This document shows, piece after piece, positions 12,018 through 21,968 of a stretch of 64,000 bases of DNA. Position numbers and translations under genes: made by a program. The stretch is from Hysterangium stoloniferum (taxonomy: Eukaryota; Basidiomycota; Agaricomycetes; Hysterangiales; Hysterangiaceae): assembly GCA_015178975.1 (NCBI GenBank), contig WHVD01000072.1, positions 371,135 to 435,134 of the forward strand. The letters are read 5' to 3'. The notes beneath the pieces are model-generated. The model was not told where the DNA came from and ran no database searches. It saw only the letters and a program-made list of their open reading frames with translations. The first letter of the stretch is position 1. Each line of letters opens with the position of its first letter.

Positions 12018-12817
12018 GCTTGATCACTACCTGGAAGCACTTGAATTCTCTGGTCACTTTCTGATAGTTTCTGAAATAAGTCTCTGGAATGAAACTTAAC
12101 AGCTCCATTTATTCTTCTGTGTTGTGTTTTGTGCTCTATTATTTCTTGCATCTGTTGCCATACATGAGCCATTTATCATTCCTTTGCACCAGAATGCTAA
12201 AGCCATTCCCCAGTTCTCCCTGAGTGCTGAAAATGACACAGGCAATTGTCTATAATTTAAATTCAGATTTTGGCCTTAACAATGCTGCCTGTAATGCTCT
12301 TAAAGGTACACAGGATTCTTGGGTGAGAAATGATATTATCTGACTATGGTACAACTTGTTGCAATACTCAACATTAAGCAAAGATACAAATATGATCTGT
12401 GGCTTCTTTCTTGTAATTATTCCAAGTGCATGCCACTCCACCTATCATAAATTTGAATAGTTCCAGGATGAAATCTCAAGTTTCATGGAGTGCCAAGAGT
12501 GGGAACCTGATAATACAATGAAAGGTGAGAGATGAAGTGACATCAAGAGTCTTGAGATATCTTTACAGCAAGCCATGTTGGATATGGTTGGTTTGACAGC
12601 CTATATTCAGCTGTAAAGCAGTCCAAATGTGACTGTCTCTCACAGTTTCTATGTATATGGAATGTCAATGGCTGTATAGAGTTGACTTCATGTGAAGATC
12701 TGTTCCCGGAAACTCTTCAGAGTATTTCCCAGATATTATCTCTGGGTCTGAACCATCTTCCAGACCAGTATCAAGATCTGGAATCCACTGGAACCCAACC
12801 CTCATTTAGACACCTCC
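12018..12817. other. Unassigned, probably old repeat sequence
   Basis: CpG-poor, no reading frame of interest and no recognised domain. Base composition resembles the neighbouring LTR fragments. Nothing firmer can be said. Confidence 0.4.
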
Positions 12818-12899
12818 TGTTATGACCCAGAACTCATTGGACTTTGCCCTTCAGAGTTAACTTCTACACATGTTCTGTGGTCATTTCCTGGCCCAGATT

Positions 12900-13144
12900 C
12901 CCAGGCAGACTCCCGGTCAGACTTCCAGTCAGACTCCCGGTCAGACTCCCGGTCAGACTCCCGGTCAGACTCCCGGTCAGACTCCCGGTCAGACTCCCGG
13001 TCAGACTCCCGGTCAGACTCCCGGTCAGACTCCCGGTCAGACTCCCGGTCAGACTCCCAGTCAGACTCCCAGTCAGACTCCCGGTCAGACTCCCGGTCAG
13101 ACTCACAATCAGACTCCCAATCAGACTCCTGGTCAGACTCCCAG
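12900..13144 (+). repeat. 12-bp minisatellite, left part
   Basis: About twenty copies of CAGACTCCCGGT with few variants. The same array resumes at 23984-24095 on the other side of the gypsy element, so the array was interrupted by that insertion. Long open frames over the array in several frames are an effect of the 12-bp period. The preceding sequence from 12818 (TGTTATGACC) looks like an LTR start, so the array may be an expansion of a short motif in LTR-B. Confidence 0.92.
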
Positions 13145-13982
13145 TGTTACGACCGGACAATCCCGCCAGAGTCCGGGCAATAACCCGTACGCCCCCATGC
13201 ACTACAAGCACCAATCGTCTGTTTATAGGATTTCCCGCCCGGACTCCATTACATCAAGACTCGTTACGTTCGACCTCATTATGACATATCAGTCACCGGA
13301 CTTCCCCCGGACTCCGTCTCTGTCTATGTCCATCTTCGTCCCACGCATCAGTCACTGGTCCCCGCTTAGAATCCCATCACCACTCTAATTGAGCCCCATT
13401 CCCGTTTTAGTCAAATGACCTGTCATGATTTAGGACTCCGCTCCCACTCCGTTTCCCGTTATGGGTTATGCTTTGTCATGATTCGGACTCCACTCCGTTC
13501 TGTTCCGTTCCTAACACCAATTTGGTGTTTACTATTCCCATTTCATATTTTGTTAGTTTCGTTTCACCATTACTGGATTTGGTATGTCATTCACTCCATG
13601 GTCTATATAAACTGGCAGATGTTGTACATACAATCCAGTCAGAAAATTAGCTTAGATTCCCCCCAGTAATCTAATAACATTTTCCGCTCGAAAACCTTAC
13701 TTAATTCACATCGCTCGCACTAGTCAGAGCCCACGGGCTCCAGCACATCTATCTCTCTCAACTATCTCGACTCACGACCCACAACCTGTGACTTACGACC
13801 CACGACCCCTGACTTATGACCTACGACCCACAAACCCCACCCGGACTCCCCGGGATCCCCGTCCGTCCGTTTGAAATTGGACAACACGATCTAGCAAGGG
13901 TGCAGCCTATAAGCTGAAGCCAAGTCCTACTGGATATCCCACGGGTTTCTCCAGAAACCCAGCCTATGTGTGTATCCTAACA
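13145..13982 (+). repeat. 5' LTR of the gypsy element
   Basis: 838 bp. U3 runs to about 13636, R/U5 from about 13637, as judged from the TATA box at 13604-13610. It differs from the 3' LTR mostly by C/T and G/A changes at CpG sites, so the insertion is not recent. Near its end (13895-13926) it carries the block shared by other LTR families. Confidence 0.95.
13604..13610 (+). promoter_or_regulatory. TATA box of the 5' LTR
   Basis: TATATAA within GTCTATATAAACTGG, conserved in all LTR-A copies. It lies 33 bp upstream of 13637, the position that would be the RNA 5' end if the element self-primes. The identical site is at 23604-23610 in the 3' LTR. Confidence 0.7.
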
Positions 13983-13984
13983 GT

Positions 13985-13995
13985 ATTTTCTGACT
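13985..13995 (+). promoter_or_regulatory. Primer binding site, probable self-priming type
   Basis: ATTTTCTGACT begins two bases after the 5' LTR. It is the exact reverse complement of AGTCAGAAAAT at 13637-13647, 33 bp downstream of the TATA box. In Tf1 of fission yeast the first 11 nt of the transcript pair with the PBS and prime reverse transcription; length, spacing and position agree here. I see no obvious tRNA 3'-end match as an alternative. Confidence 0.72.
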
Positions 13996-14018
13996 AATAC
14001 TCACAGATTGTTTTCATT

Positions 14019-15108
14019 ATGCCACCAAGAAGAAGTACATGCGCACAGTCATCAATACCTGGACCGTCGACTCTTCATTCCCCGTTAACTCTGTATACCA
14101 GTCAGACACTTGCGAACCAGTCAGAACCCATGGAAGAAGCCCGTATCGAAGAAGTCCCGGAAAACCAGGACGAATCCGAGCATGAGGACGATTCTGTGGC
14201 CCCCGACAAGGGCAAAGGTGTCAAAATCCCTCTCGAAAATCCTCCGCCTGTTCAACGACCGCACTTGGGGGATCCTACTTCTGAATTTTTAGCAGGTACT
14301 ATAGATAAATTCATGATGCACCTGCTTGAAGAACGAAAGAAAAAGGAACAAGAACCTCCACGGTCAAACGTCAATGCTCCGGAACCCTTCACGGGTTCCA
14401 ACCCAAACAAACTCTCTACTTTCCTCATGCAATGTCACTTCAACTTCTGTGATCATGCCACTGCATTCTCCACGGACTCCCAAAAAGTCAACTACGCACT
14501 GTCATATTTGTCGGGATCCGCGTTGAAATGGTTCGAACTGGCTTTTAGTGGGATTTCCAAGGAAGAGCCGCTCTGGCTTGAAAATTGGGAGGCATTTGTT
14601 GAGGAGCTTGAAACCAACTTCGGCCCATATGACCCGACAGGAGAAGCTGAGAATAGTCTCACAAATCTTCATATGAAGGACACGCAGCACATCACAGACT
14701 ACATCGTCCAATTCAATAATCTTGCAGCTCGTTGTCAGTGGGGCGATCCCGCTCTCCGCCACCAATTCTACGCCAGTCTGCCGTCCCGCCTTAAAGACGA
14801 AGTCTCGAAAGGAGAAGATGGCAAGCCAAAAACCCTGTCCCGTATGCACCTCAAAGCTCAGAACGCAGATGCACATTATTGGGAACGTCACATGGAAGTT
14901 GCCCGCGAGACATCCGTGGACAAAGTAAACAAGTCCAAGGACAATAAAAACAATAACAATAATTCGTCAACCAGCAACCAGAACTCCACGCAATCTGACA
15001 AGAAGAACGATAAAAAGTCTTCAAACAACAACAACAATAAGGACAATAAGGACAACAAGGGTCAACAGTCTGGCAAGCAAGCTGGAAAACCTGACCTCTC
15101 AGGCAAAC
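14019..15108 (+). CDS. Gypsy gag (capsid) N-terminal part, interrupted
   Basis: The frame opens at ATG 14019, 36 bp after the LTR, and is open to the insertion at 15109 (about 363 codons). The N-terminus is acidic and proline-rich. A retrotransposon gag domain follows at about residues 115-290, with EPFTGSNPNKLSTFLMQC, NYALSYLSGSALKWFE, WEAFVEELETNFGP, DYIVQFNNLAARC and DEVSKGE. A Lys/Asn/Ser-rich tail follows. Gag packs element RNA into particles. The sequence continues after the insertion at 16174 with the zinc knuckle. The capsid region has no stop, so this part is better preserved than pol. Confidence 0.9.
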
Positions 15109-16168
15109 TGTTAAGTTCCCGAACAAAGCTCCATGGATAGTCCCGCGGAGGTTTCCAGTAACTATTCCGAACACACACTTGCTTCCGGGAATAGTCCCAC
15201 GGAGTCCCTGGGTAATAGGTCCCGGAAAAGTTCCGGGGATTATTAGTACAAGGAACGGTGATATCAGAATAATTACCAGAAAGTATGGTGAACGACTGAG
15301 ATGGACTTGGCTTCAGCTTATAGGCTGCGCCCTCGTACACTCATTCGGGTGTCCATATTTCGAGCTGACAGAATGCATACAGGAAGATATAGATTCTGGA
15401 GTTCCCGTGGGAGTTCCGGGAATCGAGTGTGCAGACAGACAAGAGGACTAGAGACTGTTCAAGGATCAAACTTGTTCGGGGGAAAACTAGTTCGAGATTG
15501 AAACTGGATTCTAAGTACATGAATATAGCAGACTTATATAGACTGTGAAATGTAATAATACCAAATCTGGTATTAATGAGAGGCAGAACTATTAAACATA
15601 AAACGAAACAAGTAAATACTAAACTGGGAATTAGGGACGGAATGGAACGGGAGTGGAGAATGAATCATGACAGATCATTTAACCATAACTGGAGCGGGGC
15701 TCAGTTAGAGGGGTTCCGGAAGTCCGGTCAGAGTCCGGTGACTTGGTGCACAAGATAGTGTCGGGTATAGACAGGCTTGATGTGCAGGAGGTCCAGTGGA
15801 GTCCGGTGGGTTTTCCAATGACTGGTGTGTGAGACGCAGAGACAGATAACAGGAGCGGGGTTCTATGCTCTGTTAGAGGGGTTCCAGGAGTCCGGTCGGA
15901 GTCCGGTGACTGGTACATAAGACACAGAGTGTCGGGTGTACATAGAGTGGAGTCTGGAGTCCGGTGGAGTCCGAGGACTGGTGTATGAGACATAGCAGGT
16001 TAGGTGCAGACAGGTGTGGTGCATACAGAGTCAGGCATAAACAAGTTGACATGCAGGCTCCCGTGGGAACTCCGGTTGTTACTATACAATATAGAGGGTC
16101 GGGAGCATGTAGGACGGGGTCCGGGGGCCCGGAGGCCCGGAGGCCGGCGGGTTTTCCAGTTCCTGACA
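15109..16168 (-). mobile_element. Solo LTR of a related family inserted in gag
   Basis: 1060 bp starting TGTTAAGTTC and ending CCTGACA, flanked by CAAAC at 15104-15108 and 16169-16173. Read on the minus strand it has CTATATAAG (near 15534-15542) and, further on, the conserved LTR block (15303-15337), the same order as in LTR-A. It also has stretches similar to LTR-A U3. No internal genes. Removing it and one duplicate rejoins the gag frame. Confidence 0.9.
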
Positions 16169-16173
16169 CAAAC

Positions 16174-16373
16174 TCGGACTTAATGGCAAATTGACTCCAC
16201 AAGAAAGACAACGTTGTATGGACAACAACCTCTGTCTCTTGTGTGGGAAACCCAGTCATCGAGTCCCGGAATGTCTGCTGGCAAAAGCAAACTCTTCAAA
16301 GGGTCGAACAGCCAAGGCCTCCACAGAAACCCCATCGAAGGACAAACCGGCTTCCGATTCGAAAAAAGAGTAA
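16174..16373 (+). CDS. Gypsy gag C-terminal part with zinc knuckle
   Basis: In frame with the upstream gag piece once the inserted LTR is ignored. It contains one CCHC knuckle, CLLCGKPSHRVPEC (C-x2-C-x4-H-x4-C), which in retroelement gag binds nucleic acid, then a Lys/Ser/Thr-rich tail that stops at TAA (16371-16373). A run of six A (16362-16367) lies just before the stop, and the protease frame is open in -1 across this point. A programmed -1 shift is therefore possible, but it could equally be an ordinary frame break. Confidence 0.82.
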
Positions 16374-16764
16374 GCAACCCCACGGACTCTGCATGGGTTA
16401 GGGGTTGCATTGCCTCTCCGCACATTCAAGAGTTCACTCGCCTCAACGCATCTGCTCTTTCACATTCTGATTCATTTTTCGTTAAACTTATGTCTAATAT
16501 GATTCCGAAATTCATTTTTTCAGCTCTTATAGATTCCAGCTCGACTCATTGTTTTTTAGATACAAAATTCACACAAAGAAATTCTTTGTCAACTTATTCG
16601 ATAAATCCCATCACTCTCCGCCTCTTCGATGGCACAAGTAATTTGGTTGTTACCCAAGCTTTTGATTTACCCATCAATTTCCCTTGTGGAACATCTCAAT
16701 TGGTCACTTTCTATGTGACCCAGTTAGACTCAAGTTTGCTCGGTGGTCCTAGGACATAACTGGC
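16361..16764 (+). pseudogene. Gypsy aspartic protease region, broken
   Basis: Reading in the frame -1 to gag gives a retropepsin-like segment with ALIDSSSTHCFLD (the family has D-S/T-G; the glycine is replaced by serine), then DGTSNLVVTQAFD and FDLPINFPCGTSQL. The frame ends early at 16759. The next segment, starting LGHNWL, is in another frame. One extra T near 16733-16737 explains the shift. In an intact copy the protease cuts the Gag-Pol precursor. Confidence 0.75.
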
Positions 16765-18460
16765 TTACCCACTACAATCCGTTGATTGACTGGATAGCTA
16801 ACAGTATTACACTCCGGACTCCCGCGGTGACCGAGAAAACTGCGCCTGTCTCGGCCTCTGCGGCACTCATGGCCTTCCCGGCACCTGCAGTCTCGAGGAC
16901 TCCTGTGATCCCTACGGCACCAATAGCTTCCCTGGAACCCACAGCTCCTCCGTCCATTTCTCTGATTAATGCTGCAGCTTTTATTAGGGCTTCAAAAATG
17001 GATGGGTCCCAGGCGTTCACTATCAACTTAAAAATTGATGAAGCAACTGGATGTTTTTCAACCCCGGTATCTGAATCTGAGCAAGCCGCTGACCTAGAAG
17101 GTGTCCCGGAGAAATATCATGACTTCGCGGATGTTTTTAGCAAGCGAAAAGCTGACCGGCTTCCACCTCACAGAGAATACGACTTAAAAATTGATCTTGA
17201 AGATGGTGCCCAGCCACCCCTAGGACATATTTACCCGTTTTCGTCCACGGAACTATCCGCAATCTGTGATTTCCTGGATGAACATTTGTCCATAGGTTTT
17301 ATCTGACCCTCAAAGTCTCCTTTTGGAGCACCTGTTCTGTTTGTCAGAAAAAAGGATGGCTGTGTGTTGATTTTAGAGGACTCAATGCTGTCACCAAAAA
17401 GGACAAATATCCACTCCCACTTATATCTGATCTGCTCGATGCTCTGCAGAATGCCCGGATTTACACCAAAATTGATCTCAAACACGCCTATCATTTGGTC
17501 CAGATTGCCGTGGGCGACGAATGGAAAACCACTTTTAGAACCTGTTATGGGGCCTTCGAGTGGTTGGTCATCCCCTTTGGACTCACCAATGCTCCATCTG
17601 TTTTTCAGCATTTTATCAACGACATTTTCTCCAACATGCTCGATGTATGCGTCATTGTTTACTTGGACGACATTCTTATCTACTCTGAGAATCCCGCGGA
17701 ACACAACAAACAAGTCCGTGAAGTTCTCCAGAGGCTCAGACAACATGGTTTATTCGCAAATGGTAAAAAATGTACTTTTGACACAGACTCCATGGAATAC
17801 CTAGGTTTCATGATGGGACCCAATGGACTCCGCATGGATGAAACTAAAGTGCAAGTCATCAAAGATTGGCCCGAACCCCGAAAAGTTAAAGATATACAAT
17901 CCTTCCTCAGCTTTGCCAATTTTTACAGACATTTTATCAGTGGATATTCCGACATCACGGTACCCCTTACCCGTCTTGTGCGTAAGGGTACTCCGTGGAA
18001 TTTTAATGATAAGTGTCAAAAAGCTTTTAATCTTTTAAAAAATTCTTTTTCTACAGCTCCTATTCTGTTGCATTGGAAACCGGACTTCCCACTCATTGTT
18101 GAAACAGACGCCTCCGACTATGCGCTTGGAGCCATTTTGTCTATCCAGGACTCTGACGGAGAAGTTCACCCCATGGCTTTTCTGTCCCGGACTTTTACCG
18201 GAGCAGAGCTCAACTATGACGTTCATGATAAAGAACTCCTGGCAATATTCTCAGCTTTCAAAGTGTGGCGACACTATTTGGAAGGCTCAGGAGCTCCTAT
18301 TGACGTTGTAACAGATCACAAAAACCTGGAATATTTTTCTACCACAAAACTTTTGACCTGCCGGCAGGCCCACTGGTCTGAATATCTCTCTGCCTTCAAC
18401 ATGATTATCCACTTTCGACCTGGCCGTCTCGGTGGCAAACCCGACGCTTTAACTAGATGA
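16743..18460 (+). pseudogene. Gypsy reverse transcriptase and RNase H
   Basis: After LGHNWLTHYNPLIDW and a Pro/Ala-rich spacer comes the RT leader (VPEKYHDFADVFS, HREYDLKIDLEDGA). A TGA at 17304-17306 replaces an expected Arg codon, and a small deletion near 17355 shifts the frame. From there RT reads through DFRGLNAVTKKDKYPLP, KIDLKHAYHLVQ, WLVIPFGLTNAPSVFQ and the catalytic VYLDDILIYS (about 17655-17690). RNase H follows with ETDASDYALGAILS and VTDHKNLEYF. The end is RLGGKPDALTR, then TGA (18458-18460), again where Arg is expected. RT and RNase H would copy the element RNA; these breaks prevent a full polyprotein. Confidence 0.92.
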
Positions 18461-18496
18461 TGGGACATCTATCCTAAAGAGGGGAGCAACGACTAT

Positions 18497-20170
18497 TGTA
18501 ATGTATTAGACTTATTTTAATATTATTTTCTGGAAAAAGGAGTCCAATGCTCTATCAAAGTGTGCAAATACTCAATTCACAACAAGGTAAAATAATTTAA
18601 GTATTTGATATTAATCAGTGGCAGCCTTAATAGACTTAGAACCCCTGAAGTCAAGAGTTTACTTGAATATATGCACCCTACTTCGCAAAGAAGGTTTTTG
18701 AGAGCTGCTTATGTAAGCTTGTTCTTTTTCTGTGAAAACAACCACTAAAATATGAATAACAATTTACTGATTCCAAAACTAGATTCAACTTCGATTCTAG
18801 CTAGTTTATATATAGTTTATACTATTTATCAAACAGTAAGAATATTAATAAACAGGTCAAAAGATCAACTATAGAATAAAACAATATTTGGCAATATATG
18901 CTTTATTTAAATTAATATACTGGATCTACTGTGATACTAACTTATCAGGATCTTAATGTAGTCTGTATGATTCTGCAAGAATATTCTCAGTATTTAATTA
19001 TAAGCCAAACCAGGAGAAATTAGAATTATATTCTAATTTCAAACAATAAAACAAACAATTCATTTATTACTTGGTTGATAGCCAACAACTCTAACCGAGG
19101 TGGCAACGATTCCAACAACTTAAATAGAAGTTAGAAAAAGTAATAAAGCCAGCTACTCAATTAAGAGGTGGCAAGGGGGAACAAATAAGTCAACAACTCA
19201 GATTGAGGTGACAAGGTGAACTACTTGGGCCAACAACTCTAACCGAGGTGGCAAAGGTTTCCAACAACTCAAATAGAGGTGGAATTAAAAGTCCAACAGC
19301 CCTGATAGGGGTGGAATAGCCTGCTTGCTGCAGTAACACACAGATGTGGGTGGATAAAAGGTTATATTTTCACGGCTGGAGCAGAGCTCCTTATATACAA
19401 TAAGATGTGAGACATTTTTGAGACATATTACATCATTACTATCCTAATTTAGCTATTCCTGGGGAAGCTTCTGGAATGCTCCAGGAATTTCCGGTTTTTT
19501 CTACAATAGCATACATGATGATGTAATCTATTCCCGCGCCTTTCGTGTATGTCATCCGCGCGCCTTTGTGATCATCGCGCCGTGTGACTGTCACACTATG
19601 TAACCGTCGCGCTTTGTGACCGTCGCGCCTTGTGACTGTCGCGCCTTGTGACTGTCGCGCCTTGTGACTGTCGCGCTTTGTGACCGTCGCGCCTTGTGAC
19701 CGTCGCGCCTTGTGACCGTCGCGCCTTGTGACCGTCGCGCCTTGTGACCGTCGCGCCTTGTGACCGTCGCGCCTTGTGACCGTCGCGCCTTGTGACCGTC
19801 GCGCCTTGTGACCGTCGCGCCTTGTGACCGTCGCGCCTTGTGACCGTCGCGCCTTGTGACCGTCGCGCCTTGTGACCGTCGCGCCTTGTGACCGTCGCGC
19901 CTTTTTGTGACGACTGTCACATGATTTTCTCGCGCGTTGTGTAATTAGCGCCTGGTGGCCGGTTTGATAGTATTTAGTTAAAAAAGAATAAATTCATAAC
20001 TTCTTCAATATTTAAGATAAAAATGTAAAATAAATTGTAGAAATTCAACGAAATTTAAAAGATATTTATACAAATTTTATCATTGCAATATAAGTACATT
20101 TCACAAGCCATTTTGGCTATTTCGGCTTTTGGGGGACTTAAAAGGTAGAAAACTAATAAAATACATAACA
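18497..20170. mobile_element. 1.67-kb non-coding LTR-like insertion
   Basis: Starts TGTAATGTAT and ends ATACATAACA (imperfect 10-bp inverted ends), flanked by ACTAT at 18492-18496 and 20171-20175. It splits the gypsy pol between RNase H and integrase. No protein-coding sequence was found. Inside are a row of degenerate units containing CCAACAACTC and GAGGTGG (about 19080-19320) and a CpG-rich 16-bp minisatellite (about 19590-19905). TG/CA ends with a 5-bp duplicate suggest a solo LTR of an unknown family; a non-autonomous element is also possible. Confidence 0.85.
19590..19905 (+). repeat. 16-bp CpG-rich minisatellite
   Basis: About nineteen tandem copies of CTTGTGACCGTCGCGC, the first few with C/T variants and the rest nearly identical. 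It is far richer in CpG than the surrounding insertion. An open frame on the minus strand through the array is only a product of the repeat. Confidence 0.95.
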
Positions 20171-21769
20171 ACTATGCAATGGTAAATCCGCACAACATGA
20201 AACCTATTTTCACGAATCAACAACTTACCGCATCGGTCCGCGCAACTTTCCTCGTCAATCCCATTGTCCATGGAATTATCATTATGGATATCGAGAAGTT
20301 ACATCAAGATATTCTATCGGCAATTCCACTAGACCCAGTTACTAAAGCTCATCTGGACAATCCCGTGGACCCCGATCAACCTCGGTGGTCTCTTGATCAA
20401 CATGGTTTCATTAGACTTGACGATCACATCTATGTACCAGACTCCAACGGCCTCCACCTCAGGATCCTTCAATACAAACATGATCATCCACTCTCAGGAC
20501 ATTTCGGGTACAACAAAACTCTATCATTAATAAGAAGAGAATACACTTGGCCTGGACTCCATGGATTTGTTAAGCACTATTGTAAATCTTGTACTACTTG
20601 TCCCCACTCGAAATCTCAGCGACACAAGCCATACGGCCTTTTGAAACAACTCCCGGTACCGGAACACCTGTGGAATTCTATATCTATGGATTTCATTGAA
20701 CACCTACTGGATTCCGAAGGCTTTTCTGCTATTCTAGTTGTTGTTGACAGATTCTCAAAACAAGGTATATTCATCCCTACTTATGATACAATTACATCCG
20801 TGCAGTTAGTGGAACTTTTCATTATCCAGGTATTTTCCAAGCATGGAGTTCCGTCCCACATGACTTCCGATCGAGGATCAGAGTTTGTGTCTCACTTCTT
20901 TAGATCCCTCAGAAAATCCTTGGACATGACATTACATTTCACGTCCAGACATCATCTGGAAGGTGACAGACAAACCGAATGCGTCAACCAGACATTGGAA
21001 CAATACCTCCACATATATTGCAACTACCAACAGGACAATTGGAAAACCTTGTTACCACTTGCAGAGTTTGCTTACAACAATGAACCTTCGGCCACTACTG
21101 GCATTTCCCTGTTCTTTGCAAATAAAGGATATAATCCAAATATTACAGTACATCCAGAACGAAATCTCGCCTCTGTTCGCACTCAAGAGTTCACCATGGA
21201 CCTCCACGAGCTCCACAAGGAACTCCGGACTGCAATATTGTCCACCTAAGAGCAATACCAACATTCAGTGGACAAACACCGGATCCCGCCACCCAACTTC
21301 AAGATTGGCGACCGTGTTTATGTCAAAGCTCAATTCTTCCGGACTACCCGTCCATCAAAGAAGCTTGCTGAAAAATATTTAGGTCCGTTTGAAATCATCA
21401 CACAAGTAGGTTCAGTCTCTTGGACTCTACGGCTTCCGGATAGCATGTGCACGGTACACCCGGTATTTCATATTTCTATGCTAGAACCTTGTACTGCTAA
21501 CACTATCCCGGATCACGTGCAATCCCCACCTCCTCCTGTCATTATTGACAGAGAACCCGAGTTTGAAATCTCACAGATTTTAGATTCAAAAATAGACAAG
21601 CATTGATGCACTTGTAAACTGCTTTACTTGGTCAAGTGGGCAGGTTACGAGGGCACCGATGAAGAAACCTCATGGATTTTGGCCACGGAACTCAGTAATG
21701 CCACGGAAATCGTTACTGACTTTCATACAGCTTACCCGCTCAAACCTGGACCATTATCTTCTCTCTGAC
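20171..21769 (+). pseudogene. Gypsy integrase with chromodomain, broken by stops
   Basis: Continues pol after the insertion. The zinc-binding H-H-C-C module is at HDHPLSGHFGYNK to CKSCTTC (about 20490-20600). The DDE core shows SMDFIEH, TSDRGSEFVS and LEGDRQTE, where the usual P of the last motif is L. A TAA (21247-21249) ends the first frame. The same frame goes on with KIGDRVYVKAQFF, and a second stop (TGA, 21604-21606) precedes a chromodomain, LLYLVKWAGYEGTDEETSW, and the C-terminus near 21766. Integrase inserts the cDNA; the chromodomain can steer it to heterochromatin. The stops fit CAA to TAA and CGA to TGA changes. Confidence 0.93.
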
Positions 21770-21968
21770 CACACTCCACAGACCCCGTGTTACGTTTGGA
21801 CTCATTTTCATTATTCTCTGTCGCCCTATGTCTCTCTTTGCTTTTACAGGTTCTGACATGTCTTGTCAAGTCTTTAAGTGGACTCCCCGCAGACTTTGGC
21901 TTTGACTTTTATTTTTATGTTTTTCACACTTTACTTTTATGTTCAAATTACCAAGTTCTATTTCTATT

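Noticed and set aside
12900-13144. CRISPR array
   Set aside because: Units are contiguous 12-mers without spacers; minisatellite in a eukaryotic genome.
12844-13388. Long open frames over the 12-bp array on both strands
   Set aside because: A 12-bp period without stops leaves all frames open; the products are pure repeats without start context or homologous domain.
13637-13995. tRNA-primed reverse transcription as the standard reading of the PBS
   Set aside because: The sequence after the LTR shows no start with TGG and no obvious tRNA 3' end, while the self-priming match is exact; kept only as an alternative to test.
19591-19920. Arg-rich open frame on minus over the 16-bp array
   Set aside because: Product of the tandem repeat only; no conserved ends and no splice or promoter signs.
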